Shown: one piece after another, positions 42,606 through 50,049 of the stretch
Numbering within the stretch: position 1 is the first letter of the stretch
Layout of the letters: every line of letters starts with the position of its first letter
NCBI RefSeq assembly: GCF_001544555.2
Contig: NZ_FCOK02000017.1
Span: forward strand, 62,001-126,000
Length of the DNA stretch: 64,000 nucleotides
Reading direction: 5' to 3'
Source of the DNA: Caballeronia udeis
GTDB taxonomy: Bacteria; Pseudomonadota; Gammaproteobacteria; Burkholderiales; Burkholderiaceae
Made by a program: the position numbers and the translations under genes
The notes under the pieces: generated by a model
The model's database searches: none
Seen by the model: the letters and a program-made list of their open reading frames with translations, nothing else
Told to the model about the DNA's origin: nothing

Positions 42606-42875
42606 ATGAAACTTCATCAATCGATCGCCGTCTGTCTTGCCATGATGGCAGGAGTCACAGCAGACGGATGCTTCGCCCAGTCGGCGACCAATCAGACCGA
42701 GTCGGTAGCGGTGGGCACCGTCTCGCAGGATCCAGCGGTCGCGGTTCCGGCTGCCATGCCGACGCCTCCCGTTTCCTTTGGAAAAACACGCGAGCAAGTG
42801 ATGCGCGAGCTGCACGATTTTCAGAACAGTGATCAGGCAGCGCAGATGCGCGAGCTTTACCGAGGAGGAAGCTAA
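42606..42875 (+). CDS. Small periplasmic DUF4148-like protein, copy 2
   Basis: 89 residues, paralogue of the protein at 41251: nearly the same signal peptide, a diverged linker (PTPPVSFGK), and the same C-terminal helix (TREQVMRELHDFQNSDQAAQ, then MRELYRGG). GAGGGAG lies just upstream of the ATG. The frame is open upstream to 42123, but that part is element A and not coding. Conservation of both ends while the linker drifts argues that the protein is functional. Confidence 0.75.
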   Translation: MKLHQSIAVCLAMMAGVTADGCFAQSATNQTESVAVGTVSQDPAVAVPAAMPTPPVSFGKTREQVMRELHDFQNSDQAAQMRELYRGGS

Positions 42876-42945
42876 CGAGACTTGAAGTTTTTTATACAGA
42901 CCTCTACGACCAGCTTTACCACGTCTGGCAAAACCGGCCATCAGG

Positions 42946-43821
42946 TCAATGACAGTACAAGTCGTTTTCGGCGATGAACATGTCGAACGCGAGTTGCTTC
43001 GCCACGCTTTCGCGTGCTGTCGTCAGCCATCGGCTCTTGCGCCAGGCGCGAATGGTGCTATCGACGAACCGCATGCTTGCTGTATCTCCGCCTGCGGTCG
43101 CAACGAACGAGGGTGTTGGAGCGATGTCACCGGGAAGCACGCTGTAATAGCTCCAGTCGGGCTGCTTCAATAGCGACTTGATAACGAGTTCATCGTCCAC
43201 CAACGCGGTGCATTCGCCAGCCTGGAATGCCAGCAGTGCGTCGAGCGGCCGGTCGTAGGTAATGAGACGCGCGCCATGCAGCCGCGCGGCGCGGGGTCCG
43301 TAAGCATTACCTGTCGACGTGCAGATAGAGCCTCCGCGCAAGGCTGCCCAATCGTGCACGTTGCCGTGACGCAGCACAAGCGCTTGTCCCCGACCGGTCG
43401 CATAGGAGACAGGCGAGAAAGACAGCTTGGAACTGGGTTGGAACGGCAAGCCGCCGATGGCGACATCGGCCTTGCCGGTGGCGACTGCGGTTGCCGCGGC
43501 ACCGGGCTCGCTAAGCAGCAAGTCGACGGGCAACCCCAGACGCCGTCCGAGATCCTCGGCCAATGCAGCCGCGAAAGGATCGGGCGAGCGCAGCGTGCGA
43601 TCCACGTGCCCGACTGTGAGCACGGGCGCGGGCCGCGGTGGCACCGCGACAATCAGCCGGCCACGAAGAGCGGCCGTCGCGAACGGTTTTTCAAGCGTGA
43701 CGAACCGGCTCAATGTCGCGCTGATACACGCCAGCACCAGCAGAAAAACAATCGTGCGGTTGCGCGCGCCTGACCCATAGCGCGGACCGAGCCGACCCGC
43801 GCTGATTCCGTCGCTAGCCAT
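42946..43821 (-). CDS. SBP family 3-like periplasmic or membrane-anchored binding protein
   Basis: About 291 residues. One hydrophobic helix at about 23-40 (TIVFLLVLACISATLSRF) acts as export signal or anchor. The rest has the binding-protein pattern GRLIVAVPPRP, FAAALAEDLGRRLGLPVDLL and GKADVAIGGLPF. It is the last gene of the nitrate/sulfonate-type ABC operon, overlapping the permease stop by eight bases (ATG at 43821). Such operons normally carry only one binding protein, of a different family, so this is an accessory specificity or sensory subunit. Confidence 0.75.
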   Translation of the reverse strand: MASDGISAGRLGPRYGSGARNRTIVFLLVLACISATLSRFVTLEKPFATAALRGRLIVAVPPRPAPVLTVGHVDRTLRSPDPFAAALAEDLGRRLGLPVDLLLSEPGAAATAVATGKADVAIGGLPFQPSSKLSFSPVSYATGRGQALVLRHGNVHDWAALRGGSICTSTGNAYGPRAARLHGARLITYDRPLDALLAFQAGECTALVDDELVIKSLLKQPDWSYYSVLPGDIAPTPSFVATAGGDTASMRFVDSTIRAWRKSRWLTTARESVAKQLAFDMFIAENDLYCH

Positions 43822-44698
43822 TCTGCGCAATGCCGACGCGCCAGCGCAGCAGCTTGCGCTCGAGCATCGAGAGTCCGTAGTTGATCAGCAAACCAAAGAG
43901 CGCAAGCAGCACGATACCCGCGTACATATCGGGGATCTGGAATGTTTCCTGTGAGTTGAGCGTGTAGAAACCTAGCCCCGAGCGTGCGCCGATCATCTCG
44001 GCTGCGACCAGTGCGGTGATGCTGTACGCGCCGGCAAGCCGGACACCGGTCAGTATCTGCGGCAAGGCCGCCAGCAAGATGACCTTGGTGAATATGAATC
44101 TTTGCGTGGCGCCCATCGACCGCGCGCAATCGATAAAGATCCGCTCCACTTGCTTGACGCCGGCGAGGGTATTGAGCAGCACAGGCCAGAATGCGGCCCA
44201 CACAATGATCGCTATCTTCGACGATTCTCCAATGCCCAGGAACAGCATAAAGACAGGGAACAGCGCGAAGGCGGAGACCTGCCGCAATAGTTGATAAAGC
44301 GGATCGGCAATTCGCTCAGCGCGACGGAACCAGCCCAGCAAGAAACCGCTTACGATTCCGGCCGCAACGGCAAGCAACAAACCCGCGATAGAACGAAATG
44401 CACTACTGCCAAGATGCTTCCACACCTCGCCGGTAGCGAAGAGATGCGCGATCGCGACTATCACCGCGGAAGGCGGGCTGAGATAAGCCGAGCTGACAAT
44501 GCCAAGGCGTGGCAGCAGTTCCCATAACAACAGGAATGCAACCAGCGCGATGCTGCGTTCGAAGATGCGCACGGCGTGAGCGCGCACTCCTGAAGGCGCT
44601 GCGGGCAGCGCGGGTTGTTTTGATTGCGAGGCGGCGGCGCCGGAAGCGAACGACTCGCTAGCGGGAAGGGACGCCGTCGCGGAAGATCGATTATGCAT
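43814..44698 (-). CDS. ABC transporter permease, SsuC/TauC/NrtB type
   Basis: 294 residues, six membrane helices after a Ser/Ala-rich cytosolic N-terminus. The EAA loop that contacts the ATPase reads CARSMGATQRFIFTKVILLA, then ALPQILTGVRLA. I start at the ATG at 44698, with GAGG upstream, 23 bases after the ATPase stop. It forms an inner-membrane importer with the ATPase and binding protein of this operon; the substrate may be a sulfonate, nitrate/cyanate or thiamine-precursor-like compound. Confidence 0.9.
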   Translation of the reverse strand: MHNRSSATASLPASESFASGAAASQSKQPALPAAPSGVRAHAVRIFERSIALVAFLLLWELLPRLGIVSSAYLSPPSAVIVAIAHLFATGEVWKHLGSSAFRSIAGLLLAVAAGIVSGFLLGWFRRAERIADPLYQLLRQVSAFALFPVFMLFLGIGESSKIAIIVWAAFWPVLLNTLAGVKQVERIFIDCARSMGATQRFIFTKVILLAALPQILTGVRLAGAYSITALVAAEMIGARSGLGFYTLNSQETFQIPDMYAGIVLLALFGLLINYGLSMLERKLLRWRVGIAQNG

Positions 44699-44721
44699 GG
44701 ATGGTCCTCGTATGTTCGCGT

Positions 44722-45537
44722 TCAGGCGGGCTGCGCTGTCTCGGCGACCTCGGTCTTCAGCAACTCCCACGCGCGCTGCCGCAACGCCAGGAATTCCGCT
44801 GAATTGCGCACGGAGTCGTCGCGTGGGCGCGGCAAGGGAATGTCCATGATCGCCTTCACTTTCCCGGGACCGCGCGTCATGATCGCTACGCGGTCGGAGA
44901 GGAAGATCGCTTCATCAATGCTGTGGGTGATGAAGACCACGGTCCTGGCGCTTTTTTCCCAGATGGCAAGCAGTTCGCTTTGGAGGGACTCGCGGGTCTG
45001 CGCGTCGAGCGCGCCAAAGGGCTCGTCCATCAGCAGGACTTCGGGTCCGTAAGCGAGCGCTCGCGCAATGGCCGCGCGCTGACGCATGCCGCCGGAAAGC
45101 TGGTGCGGATAATGATTGCCGTACGCTTGCAATCCGACCAGCGAAAGAAAATGCGCGGCTTGCTCACGGCGTTCCGCACGTTTTACGTCGCGTATTTCAA
45201 GGCCGATTTCCACGTTCTCAATGACCGTGCGCCACGGGAACAGCGCATATCCCTGGAATACGACACCGAGCTTCCGGCTGACGCCGCTCAGAATCTGTCC
45301 GTCGATACGAACATCGCCTTGCGTTTGCCGCACGAGCCCGGCGAGTACGTTGAGGAGGCTCGACTTGCCGCAGCCGCTTGGTCCCAGCACCGAGAGAAAT
45401 TCGCCTTCGCGCACCGACAGGTTGAAATCCTGGAGCACGACATTCCTGCGCGCCTGCCCCGGCGTTCCCTCGTCCACGTAGGTCAGGCCAAGATGCTCGG
45501 CGACGATCTTGTCGGGGCGCAATGACACGCTGCTCAC
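44722..45537 (-). CDS. ABC transporter ATPase, SsuB/TauB/NrtD type
   Basis: About 271 residues. Walker A GPSGCGKSS, Q loop VFQGYALFPW, signature LSGGMRQRAAIARAL, Walker B VLLMDEPFGALD and switch His in ITHSIDEA. I start at a GTG (45537) that overlaps the binding-protein stop as GTGA and has GGAAG upstream; the frame is open to 45579. Energises the importer with the permease at 43814. Confidence 0.93.
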   Translation of the reverse strand: MSSVSLRPDKIVAEHLGLTYVDEGTPGQARRNVVLQDFNLSVREGEFLSVLGPSGCGKSSLLNVLAGLVRQTQGDVRIDGQILSGVSRKLGVVFQGYALFPWRTVIENVEIGLEIRDVKRAERREQAAHFLSLVGLQAYGNHYPHQLSGGMRQRAAIARALAYGPEVLLMDEPFGALDAQTRESLQSELLAIWEKSARTVVFITHSIDEAIFLSDRVAIMTRGPGKVKAIMDIPLPRPRDDSVRNSAEFLALRQRAWELLKTEVAETAQPA

Positions 45538-46673
45538 GATGCCGCTTCCACGGACGCCAGCGGTCTTGCATCGTGACACGGCGTGGTCGACGCGGACCTG
45601 TTCGAGCCCGCAGGTGCATTCGCGCGCGCGCGGGGCTGAGCGTAGGGGTTGTACTCGTTGGTGTACACGTCTTCCACCTTGACCTTGCCCTTCGGGATCT
45701 TGCCCGCTTGTTCGAGGATATCGATGTAGTACTGGATAGGCGGCGTAGTGACGACGAGGTCCTTGACGTAGGCATAACGTTCGACCACATCGACGTCGAT
45801 TCCGAGCCGCTCGGCCGTCAGTTTGCGTGCTTCGTCCGGGTGCGCGTTGACCCAGTTCCCGGCCTTGGCAATGGCGGCCACGAAGTCGCGCACCGCTTGC
45901 GGATGGGCCCGCGCAAACGCACCGTTCACGCTGTACGGCGCCATCCCGCCAAGGCCGTGATCCTCATCCCAGTCGCTCCACAGTTTGTGCAATTGCGGGT
46001 CATGTTCGGCGGCGCCGGAGAACGGCGGATGAATGATCGCGATGTCCACGTTCTTCGTGACCAACGCCTGTTGGGACTGATTGTCGGGCACGACCAGCCA
46101 GTTCACCTTCGACACGTCCACGCCATGCTGCGACAGGTATTTCTTCGTGACGAACTCGGCGCACGCGCCGAAGCTGTTGAACGCAACAGTCTTCCCTTCG
46201 AAGTCCTTGGGCTCCCTGATGCCGGAGTCCTTGCGCGAGAAGTACTTCATGTGCGGTGCGTCGGGCAGGGTCTCGCCGCCGGCGGAAATGACCTTGATGT
46301 CGGCACCGCTGGCGATTGCCGAGATGACAAGCGGAACCATGCGCGTGCCGAAGTCGATCTCACCCGTGCCGACCAGCGGAATGATCTGCGGCGCCGAGAC
46401 CTTCCCGACATACTTCGGGCGCGTACTTGTACCGTCGAAGTAGCCGCGCTTGTCCGCCAGATAAACGAGGTCGAACGCGGGGTTGTCGGGGTACTTGAAA
46501 TACGTCACGTTCCTGGCTTCTGCACCGTTAGCGGACGCGACGCTGGTCGCGTCCGTGGCGCCATCGCGGGAATTGCAGCCGCTCTGGAGGAGCAGCAGCG
46601 ACGCCGCAATCGATGCGACAGCAACGGAGATCGTGCGGTCACGCAGGCGGGACCGGGTCGGGATAGAGAGCAT
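45534..46673 (-). CDS. ABC substrate-binding lipoprotein, NMT1/SsuA/TauA type
   Basis: 379 residues. The N-terminal signal ends LLLLQSGCNS, a plausible lipobox with Cys32. The body reads YFKYPDNPAFDLVYLADKRG, GTGEIDFGTRM and FEGKTVAFNSFGACAEFVTK, the pattern of nitrate/sulfonate/taurine binding proteins. The last 40 residues are a Pro/Ala/Ser-rich tail not usual for the family. First gene of the operon; the start is the ATG at 46673. Confidence 0.88.
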   Translation of the reverse strand: MLSIPTRSRLRDRTISVAVASIAASLLLLQSGCNSRDGATDATSVASANGAEARNVTYFKYPDNPAFDLVYLADKRGYFDGTSTRPKYVGKVSAPQIIPLVGTGEIDFGTRMVPLVISAIASGADIKVISAGGETLPDAPHMKYFSRKDSGIREPKDFEGKTVAFNSFGACAEFVTKKYLSQHGVDVSKVNWLVVPDNQSQQALVTKNVDIAIIHPPFSGAAEHDPQLHKLWSDWDEDHGLGGMAPYSVNGAFARAHPQAVRDFVAAIAKAGNWVNAHPDEARKLTAERLGIDVDVVERYAYVKDLVVTTPPIQYYIDILEQAGKIPKGKVKVEDVYTNEYNPYAQPRARANAPAGSNRSASTTPCHDARPLASVEAAS

Positions 46674-47536
46674 CGGGATACCTGACAAAAGGAAGCGGCG
46701 AAATCGACAGGCACGAACGCGGCGGGGGCATAAAAGCGCCCAGGCTCGCGACCTGAAGCAACGACGATTTTCTCTTTTGCGGGTCCTGTGCCTAACCAAT
46801 TAAAAATGCTTTCAATAGCAGGGAAAATGCAAGGCGAGGCGTATCTGGACAATCGAACCACCGCCAGGTCGCTGCACAAATGCGGAGGATTGGCGGTTTT
46901 CTGACCAGCCACCTCAGGGCATTCTTAAAGTCAAAGCGACCGAAGTGTCAGACCTTACCCCGCTGGTATTCGCTGTGCAGACGAGCTCCCGTTGTTTAGC
47001 GCGACGCGTTCCCAATCGCGGCGAGTGTCTCGCTCCGGGGCACGTCAAAGGCGGGGGGCAGTGTCATTAATCTGCCTCACCATTTAAGAAGTTGAAGAAA
47101 ACATTCCTTAGACTAAACTGATCGATAACTTCTATCTGCACACATTTTTAATCCCAATAGGGGAGCGGCTGATGGGCGATCACGGTGATCCATGGCGCAC
47201 ATACCGGATTTTTTTATTTATAAAAAACTCGACGTTTTATCGACCTCCACTTACATTGAGACGCAAGGTGTACCGCATTGCGCCGCACATGAATCGAAGT
47301 CGTGCGGACGTTGACGTCGATGTTGGTGCATGTCGTATCCGGCTCTGGACGTCGAACCATCGCACAGGGCTTGGCGCTACGCCGCTTATTGGATAGCTGT
47401 ATAGCAGTTCCCCGGCCCGAATGAAGTCCGGGCTCGTCCACGATTCTCAGGTAGTCCTTGGCAAAACGCATTCGGCACGCCTGCGCTCAGGTCGCCGATT
47501 GTGATCCAGCTTGTGTCTCACAAAAAGGGAGTCGTC
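46674..47536. other. Long divergent intergenic region
   Basis: 863 bases between the ABC operon and the HAF-repeat gene. It is AT-rich at 47080-47240, with short frames (for example 47172-47396) that lack motifs and ribosome-binding sites. It must contain both promoters. I see no gene or hairpin terminator I can support. Confidence 0.5.
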
Positions 47537-48586
47537 ATGAAATCCGTAGGCAAGCCAATTAGTAATTCGAACTATGTTAACCGCGCCTTGATTGTTTTTA
47601 CCCTGCTCACGGTCGCCGCATTCCAGCCCGCCGCAGGCCAAAGTTTCGTCATCAAGGATCTCGGCACGCTCCCCGGTGGTAACAGCAGCCAGGCTGTCTC
47701 GATCAATGAGCTCGGCCAGGTGGTCGGTTGCTCGTTCGACGCACGCGGGGATCAGCACGCTTCCCTGTTTGAAAACGGAGTGGTGACCGACCTGCACACA
47801 CTCCCCGGTGGCGATACGCTTTCTGCCGCTTACGGGATCAACAATCGCGGCCAGGCGGCCGGTTACTCGTTCAACTCGAGCGGGTACCCGCGCGCTACCC
47901 TGTTCGAAAAGGGACAGGTGATCGACCTGGGGACGCTCCCCGGCGGCGACAACAGTGCCGCTAGCGCAATCAACGAGCGCGGCCAGGTGGTCGGCTGGTC
48001 GTTTAACGCAAGCCGGGCGTCGCAAGCTTTTTTGTTTGAAAACGGGGTGATGACCGACCTCGGCACGCTCCCCGGTGGCTACTACAGCTCCGCTTACGGC
48101 ATCAACGAGCGCGGCCAGGTGGTCGGCTGGTCCACTGGAAGCGACAACAACGAGCGCGCGTTTTTGTTTGAAAAAGGCGTGATGACCAACCTGGGCACGC
48201 TCCCCGGCGGCAACAGCAGCGCCGCTTATGGGATCAACAATCGCGGCCAGATAGTCGGCTCGTCGACTACCCCAAGCGGAGATCAGCACGCTTTTCTGTT
48301 TGAAAAGGGGGTAATGACCGACCTGGGCACGCTCCCCGGTGGCAACCAGAGTGCCGCTTACGGGATCAATGAGCGCGGCCAGGTGGTCGGCTCGTCGAAC
48401 ACCGCAAGCGGGTGGGAGCAGCATGCCTTTTTGTTTGAAAAAGGCGTGATGACCGACTTGGGCACGCTCCCCGGTGACAGCCAAAGTATCGCTCAGGGGA
48501 TCAATAATCGCGGTCAGGTCGTGGGCTATTCCGCACCGGATTCCTCCGTGTGGCACGCTGTCCTTTGGACACGAGAAAAAAAATGA
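47537..48586 (+). CDS. Exported HAF-repeat protein
   Basis: 349 residues with a Sec signal (ALIVFTLLTVAAFQPAAGQ). Seven repeats of about 42 residues follow, each with DLGTLPGG, then a GIN-x-RGQVVG-x-S block and HAFLFEKGVM. These are HAF (extracellular HAF) repeats; they resemble blades of a propeller and occur in exported proteins of unknown function. The repeats are close to identical in DNA, which suggests recent amplification. The start is the ATG at 47537 with AAGGGAG upstream. It stands alone. Confidence 0.85.
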   Translation: MKSVGKPISNSNYVNRALIVFTLLTVAAFQPAAGQSFVIKDLGTLPGGNSSQAVSINELGQVVGCSFDARGDQHASLFENGVVTDLHTLPGGDTLSAAYGINNRGQAAGYSFNSSGYPRATLFEKGQVIDLGTLPGGDNSAASAINERGQVVGWSFNASRASQAFLFENGVMTDLGTLPGGYYSSAYGINERGQVVGWSTGSDNNERAFLFEKGVMTNLGTLPGGNSSAAYGINNRGQIVGSSTTPSGDQHAFLFEKGVMTDLGTLPGGNQSAAYGINERGQVVGSSNTASGWEQHAFLFEKGVMTDLGTLPGDSQSIAQGINNRGQVVGYSAPDSSVWHAVLWTREKK

Positions 48587-48755
48587 CTGCCGACCTCTAG
48601 CGGTCAGCAAAAAGCGTTGAAACTGCGGGACCCGCCATAGCGCGTGGTCTCGCAGCGCTTTCGGGTTCTCTTCAACGTCGGGGCTCGTGCTTCGTGCTTG
48701 GTGGTCGTGCGACAGGCATTTAGCGACGGCCCGGCCAAATGGACAGAACGGATAT

Positions 48756-49223
48756 TCAGCCCCGAGTCAGAAGCTTGAGGATCCGGTCGTCGTGCTTTAC
48801 ATGGAGCGCGTCAACAATCCGCACGGAGTCAGCGGCGGGATGGGCTGGGTTGAACAGGAAGTTATGGGCGAAGGGAACGACCGCGCTCGGTACCTTCAAC
48901 ACGGCGCTCGTTTCTGTCTGCAGCCACTCCGTACCCGCGCCGCGTGACCAGTCGGGATTTTGCCGCCAGTCGTCCGGGACATCGGCGTCCGCGATCTCAG
49001 CGACTGGAACGTCGTCGCCGACATCGACGCGCAACAATTGATAGCCGTCAGGCAACTGGCCGACGCTGCCGATCTCCATGTGGACAAGAATCTCAAGGAG
49101 AGCCAGCGCCGGGTGTTCGGTCAGATAGACGATAGGCTGTCCCGCAAAATGCCATCGCCCCGGAGCGCGGAGTCCACCTATACCTCTCAGATCCGCGTAG
49201 TTGCTTATTCTCCAAAGGACCAT
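48756..49223 (-). CDS. RES-domain toxin
   Basis: 155 residues. The RES pattern is visible: MVLWRIS at the N-terminus, GGLRAPGRWHFAGQPIVYLT with the conserved Arg, EHPALALLEILVHM with the catalytic Glu, and SAVLKVPSAVVP with the conserved Ser. RES toxins either degrade NAD+ or ADP-ribosylate phosphoribosyl-pyrophosphate synthetase. The start codon overlaps the antitoxin stop by one base (TGATG), the normal order for this class (antitoxin first). Confidence 0.88.
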   Translation of the reverse strand: MVLWRISNYADLRGIGGLRAPGRWHFAGQPIVYLTEHPALALLEILVHMEIGSVGQLPDGYQLLRVDVGDDVPVAEIADADVPDDWRQNPDWSRGAGTEWLQTETSAVLKVPSAVVPFAHNFLFNPAHPAADSVRIVDALHVKHDDRILKLLTRG

Positions 49224-49678
49224 CAGGCGAAGTAACCTTCGTCTATCTGGACAAGCGCTTCCTCTACGAGACGTGCCCCATGCTCGGTGCTGGTCATATC
49301 CAGTGCCGACTTTCCACCAAAGCGCACCTGATCGTTCCTGAGCCAGGCCATTGCTTTGTCCGGGTCACCGAAGATCGACATGGCTTGAGCAAGAATCTTC
49401 GCGAGCCGGATCGCCTTGTCGGACTCGTCGGTCGATAGTCGCTCGTGATGCTGGCGCCGATGTGTCAGCGTGCGTCGCGGGATGATGAAAGAGAGCTCGT
49501 CCATCTTCAGGCCACGCTCTGAGAGCCGGTCGATCACGGTAACGTCCACACGGGCGTTTGCTATCTCTGCGAGATCTGCACCGGACTGAATCCGGGCGTC
49601 GAGGAGTTGCTCCAGCATGTTGAACTCGGCCCGTCGCGGATCGGCCGCGCCAGTCGGTTTAAACGAAACAAGGGTCAT
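49223..49678 (-). CDS. Xre/MbcA/ParS-type antitoxin (DUF2384)
   Basis: 151 residues. The N-terminal part is a helix-turn-helix-like region (about 35-80; VIDRLSERGLKMDELSFIIP). The C-terminal MbcA/ParS domain reads AKILAQAMSIFGDPDKAMAW, then GGKSALDMTSTEHGARLVEE, which binds and blocks the RES toxin. I start at the ATG at 49678 with a strong AAGGAGG box; the frame is open upstream to 49834 but that overlaps the promoter. It probably represses its own promoter through the inverted repeat at 49688-49726. Confidence 0.9.
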   Translation of the reverse strand: MTLVSFKPTGAADPRRAEFNMLEQLLDARIQSGADLAEIANARVDVTVIDRLSERGLKMDELSFIIPRRTLTHRRQHHERLSTDESDKAIRLAKILAQAMSIFGDPDKAMAWLRNDQVRFGGKSALDMTSTEHGARLVEEALVQIDEGYFA

Positions 49679-49687
49679 GGAGCCTCC

Positions 49688-49726
49688 TTCGGCAATATGC
49701 CCATACATTATAGGCGTTTTGCCGAA
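49688..49726 (-). promoter_or_regulatory. Promoter and operator of the RES toxin-antitoxin pair
   Basis: On the leftward strand a perfect -10 hexamer TATAAT covers 49707-49712. Around it an 8-base inverted repeat, TTCGGCAA (49688-49695) and TTGCCGAA (49719-49726), is exact. An operator straddling the -10 box is what autoregulation by the antitoxin would need. I do not see a good -35. Confidence 0.6.
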
Positions 49727-49815
49727 TTCTTGGCTAGTAGCGCTCGGATGTGCTGTCAACGGCTTCGACTCGCGTCGTTTTTCTGCCCACGCAAGATCGC
49801 GACAGACGTGGATTT

Positions 49816-50037
49816 CTACGAACAGCAACGGCAAGCGCCTTGATGCCTGTAACCATAGGTTCCTTCATCCGCTGGCATTTTCCGGTCGCGCGTCTCCAGC
49901 AGCACCGTCGAACCGCTGGTGACACGCGGCGACAACACCCCGCACCCGGGGCAGGACGCCTGCTCGTCGCGTCTGGAAACCGGGCGCATGGAATCGAACG
50001 CACCGCAGGTATCGCAGGCATGTTCATAGATTGGCAT
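49816..50037 (-). CDS. FmdB-family zinc ribbon protein
   Basis: 73 residues. MPIYEHACDTCGAFDSMRPV and CPGCG give the two CxxC knuckles of an FmdB zinc ribbon, and the C-terminus has an additional CRCC. FmdB proteins are found with formamidase/acetamidase genes and are thought regulatory. It starts 12 bases after the dihydropyrimidinase-like gene and is probably the last gene of the catabolic operon. Confidence 0.8.
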   Translation of the reverse strand: MPIYEHACDTCGAFDSMRPVSRRDEQASCPGCGVLSPRVTSGSTVLLETRDRKMPADEGTYGYRHQGACRCCS

Positions 50038-50049
50038 AAGGCTCTCGCT

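Noticed and set aside
36652-42875. A transposon or prophage as the cause of the repeats
   Set aside because: No transposase, integrase or terminal inverted repeats are visible; tandem duplication with deletion explains the order of parts.
47537-48586. Regularly spaced repeats that could suggest a CRISPR or other array
   Set aside because: The period is about 126 bases, the repeats are in frame and encode HAF blades; there are no 20-40 base spacers and no cas genes.
47447-48610. 387-codon frame opposite the HAF-repeat gene
   Set aside because: Its length comes from the repeated sequence on the sense strand, which has the signal peptide, ribosome-binding site and known repeat family.
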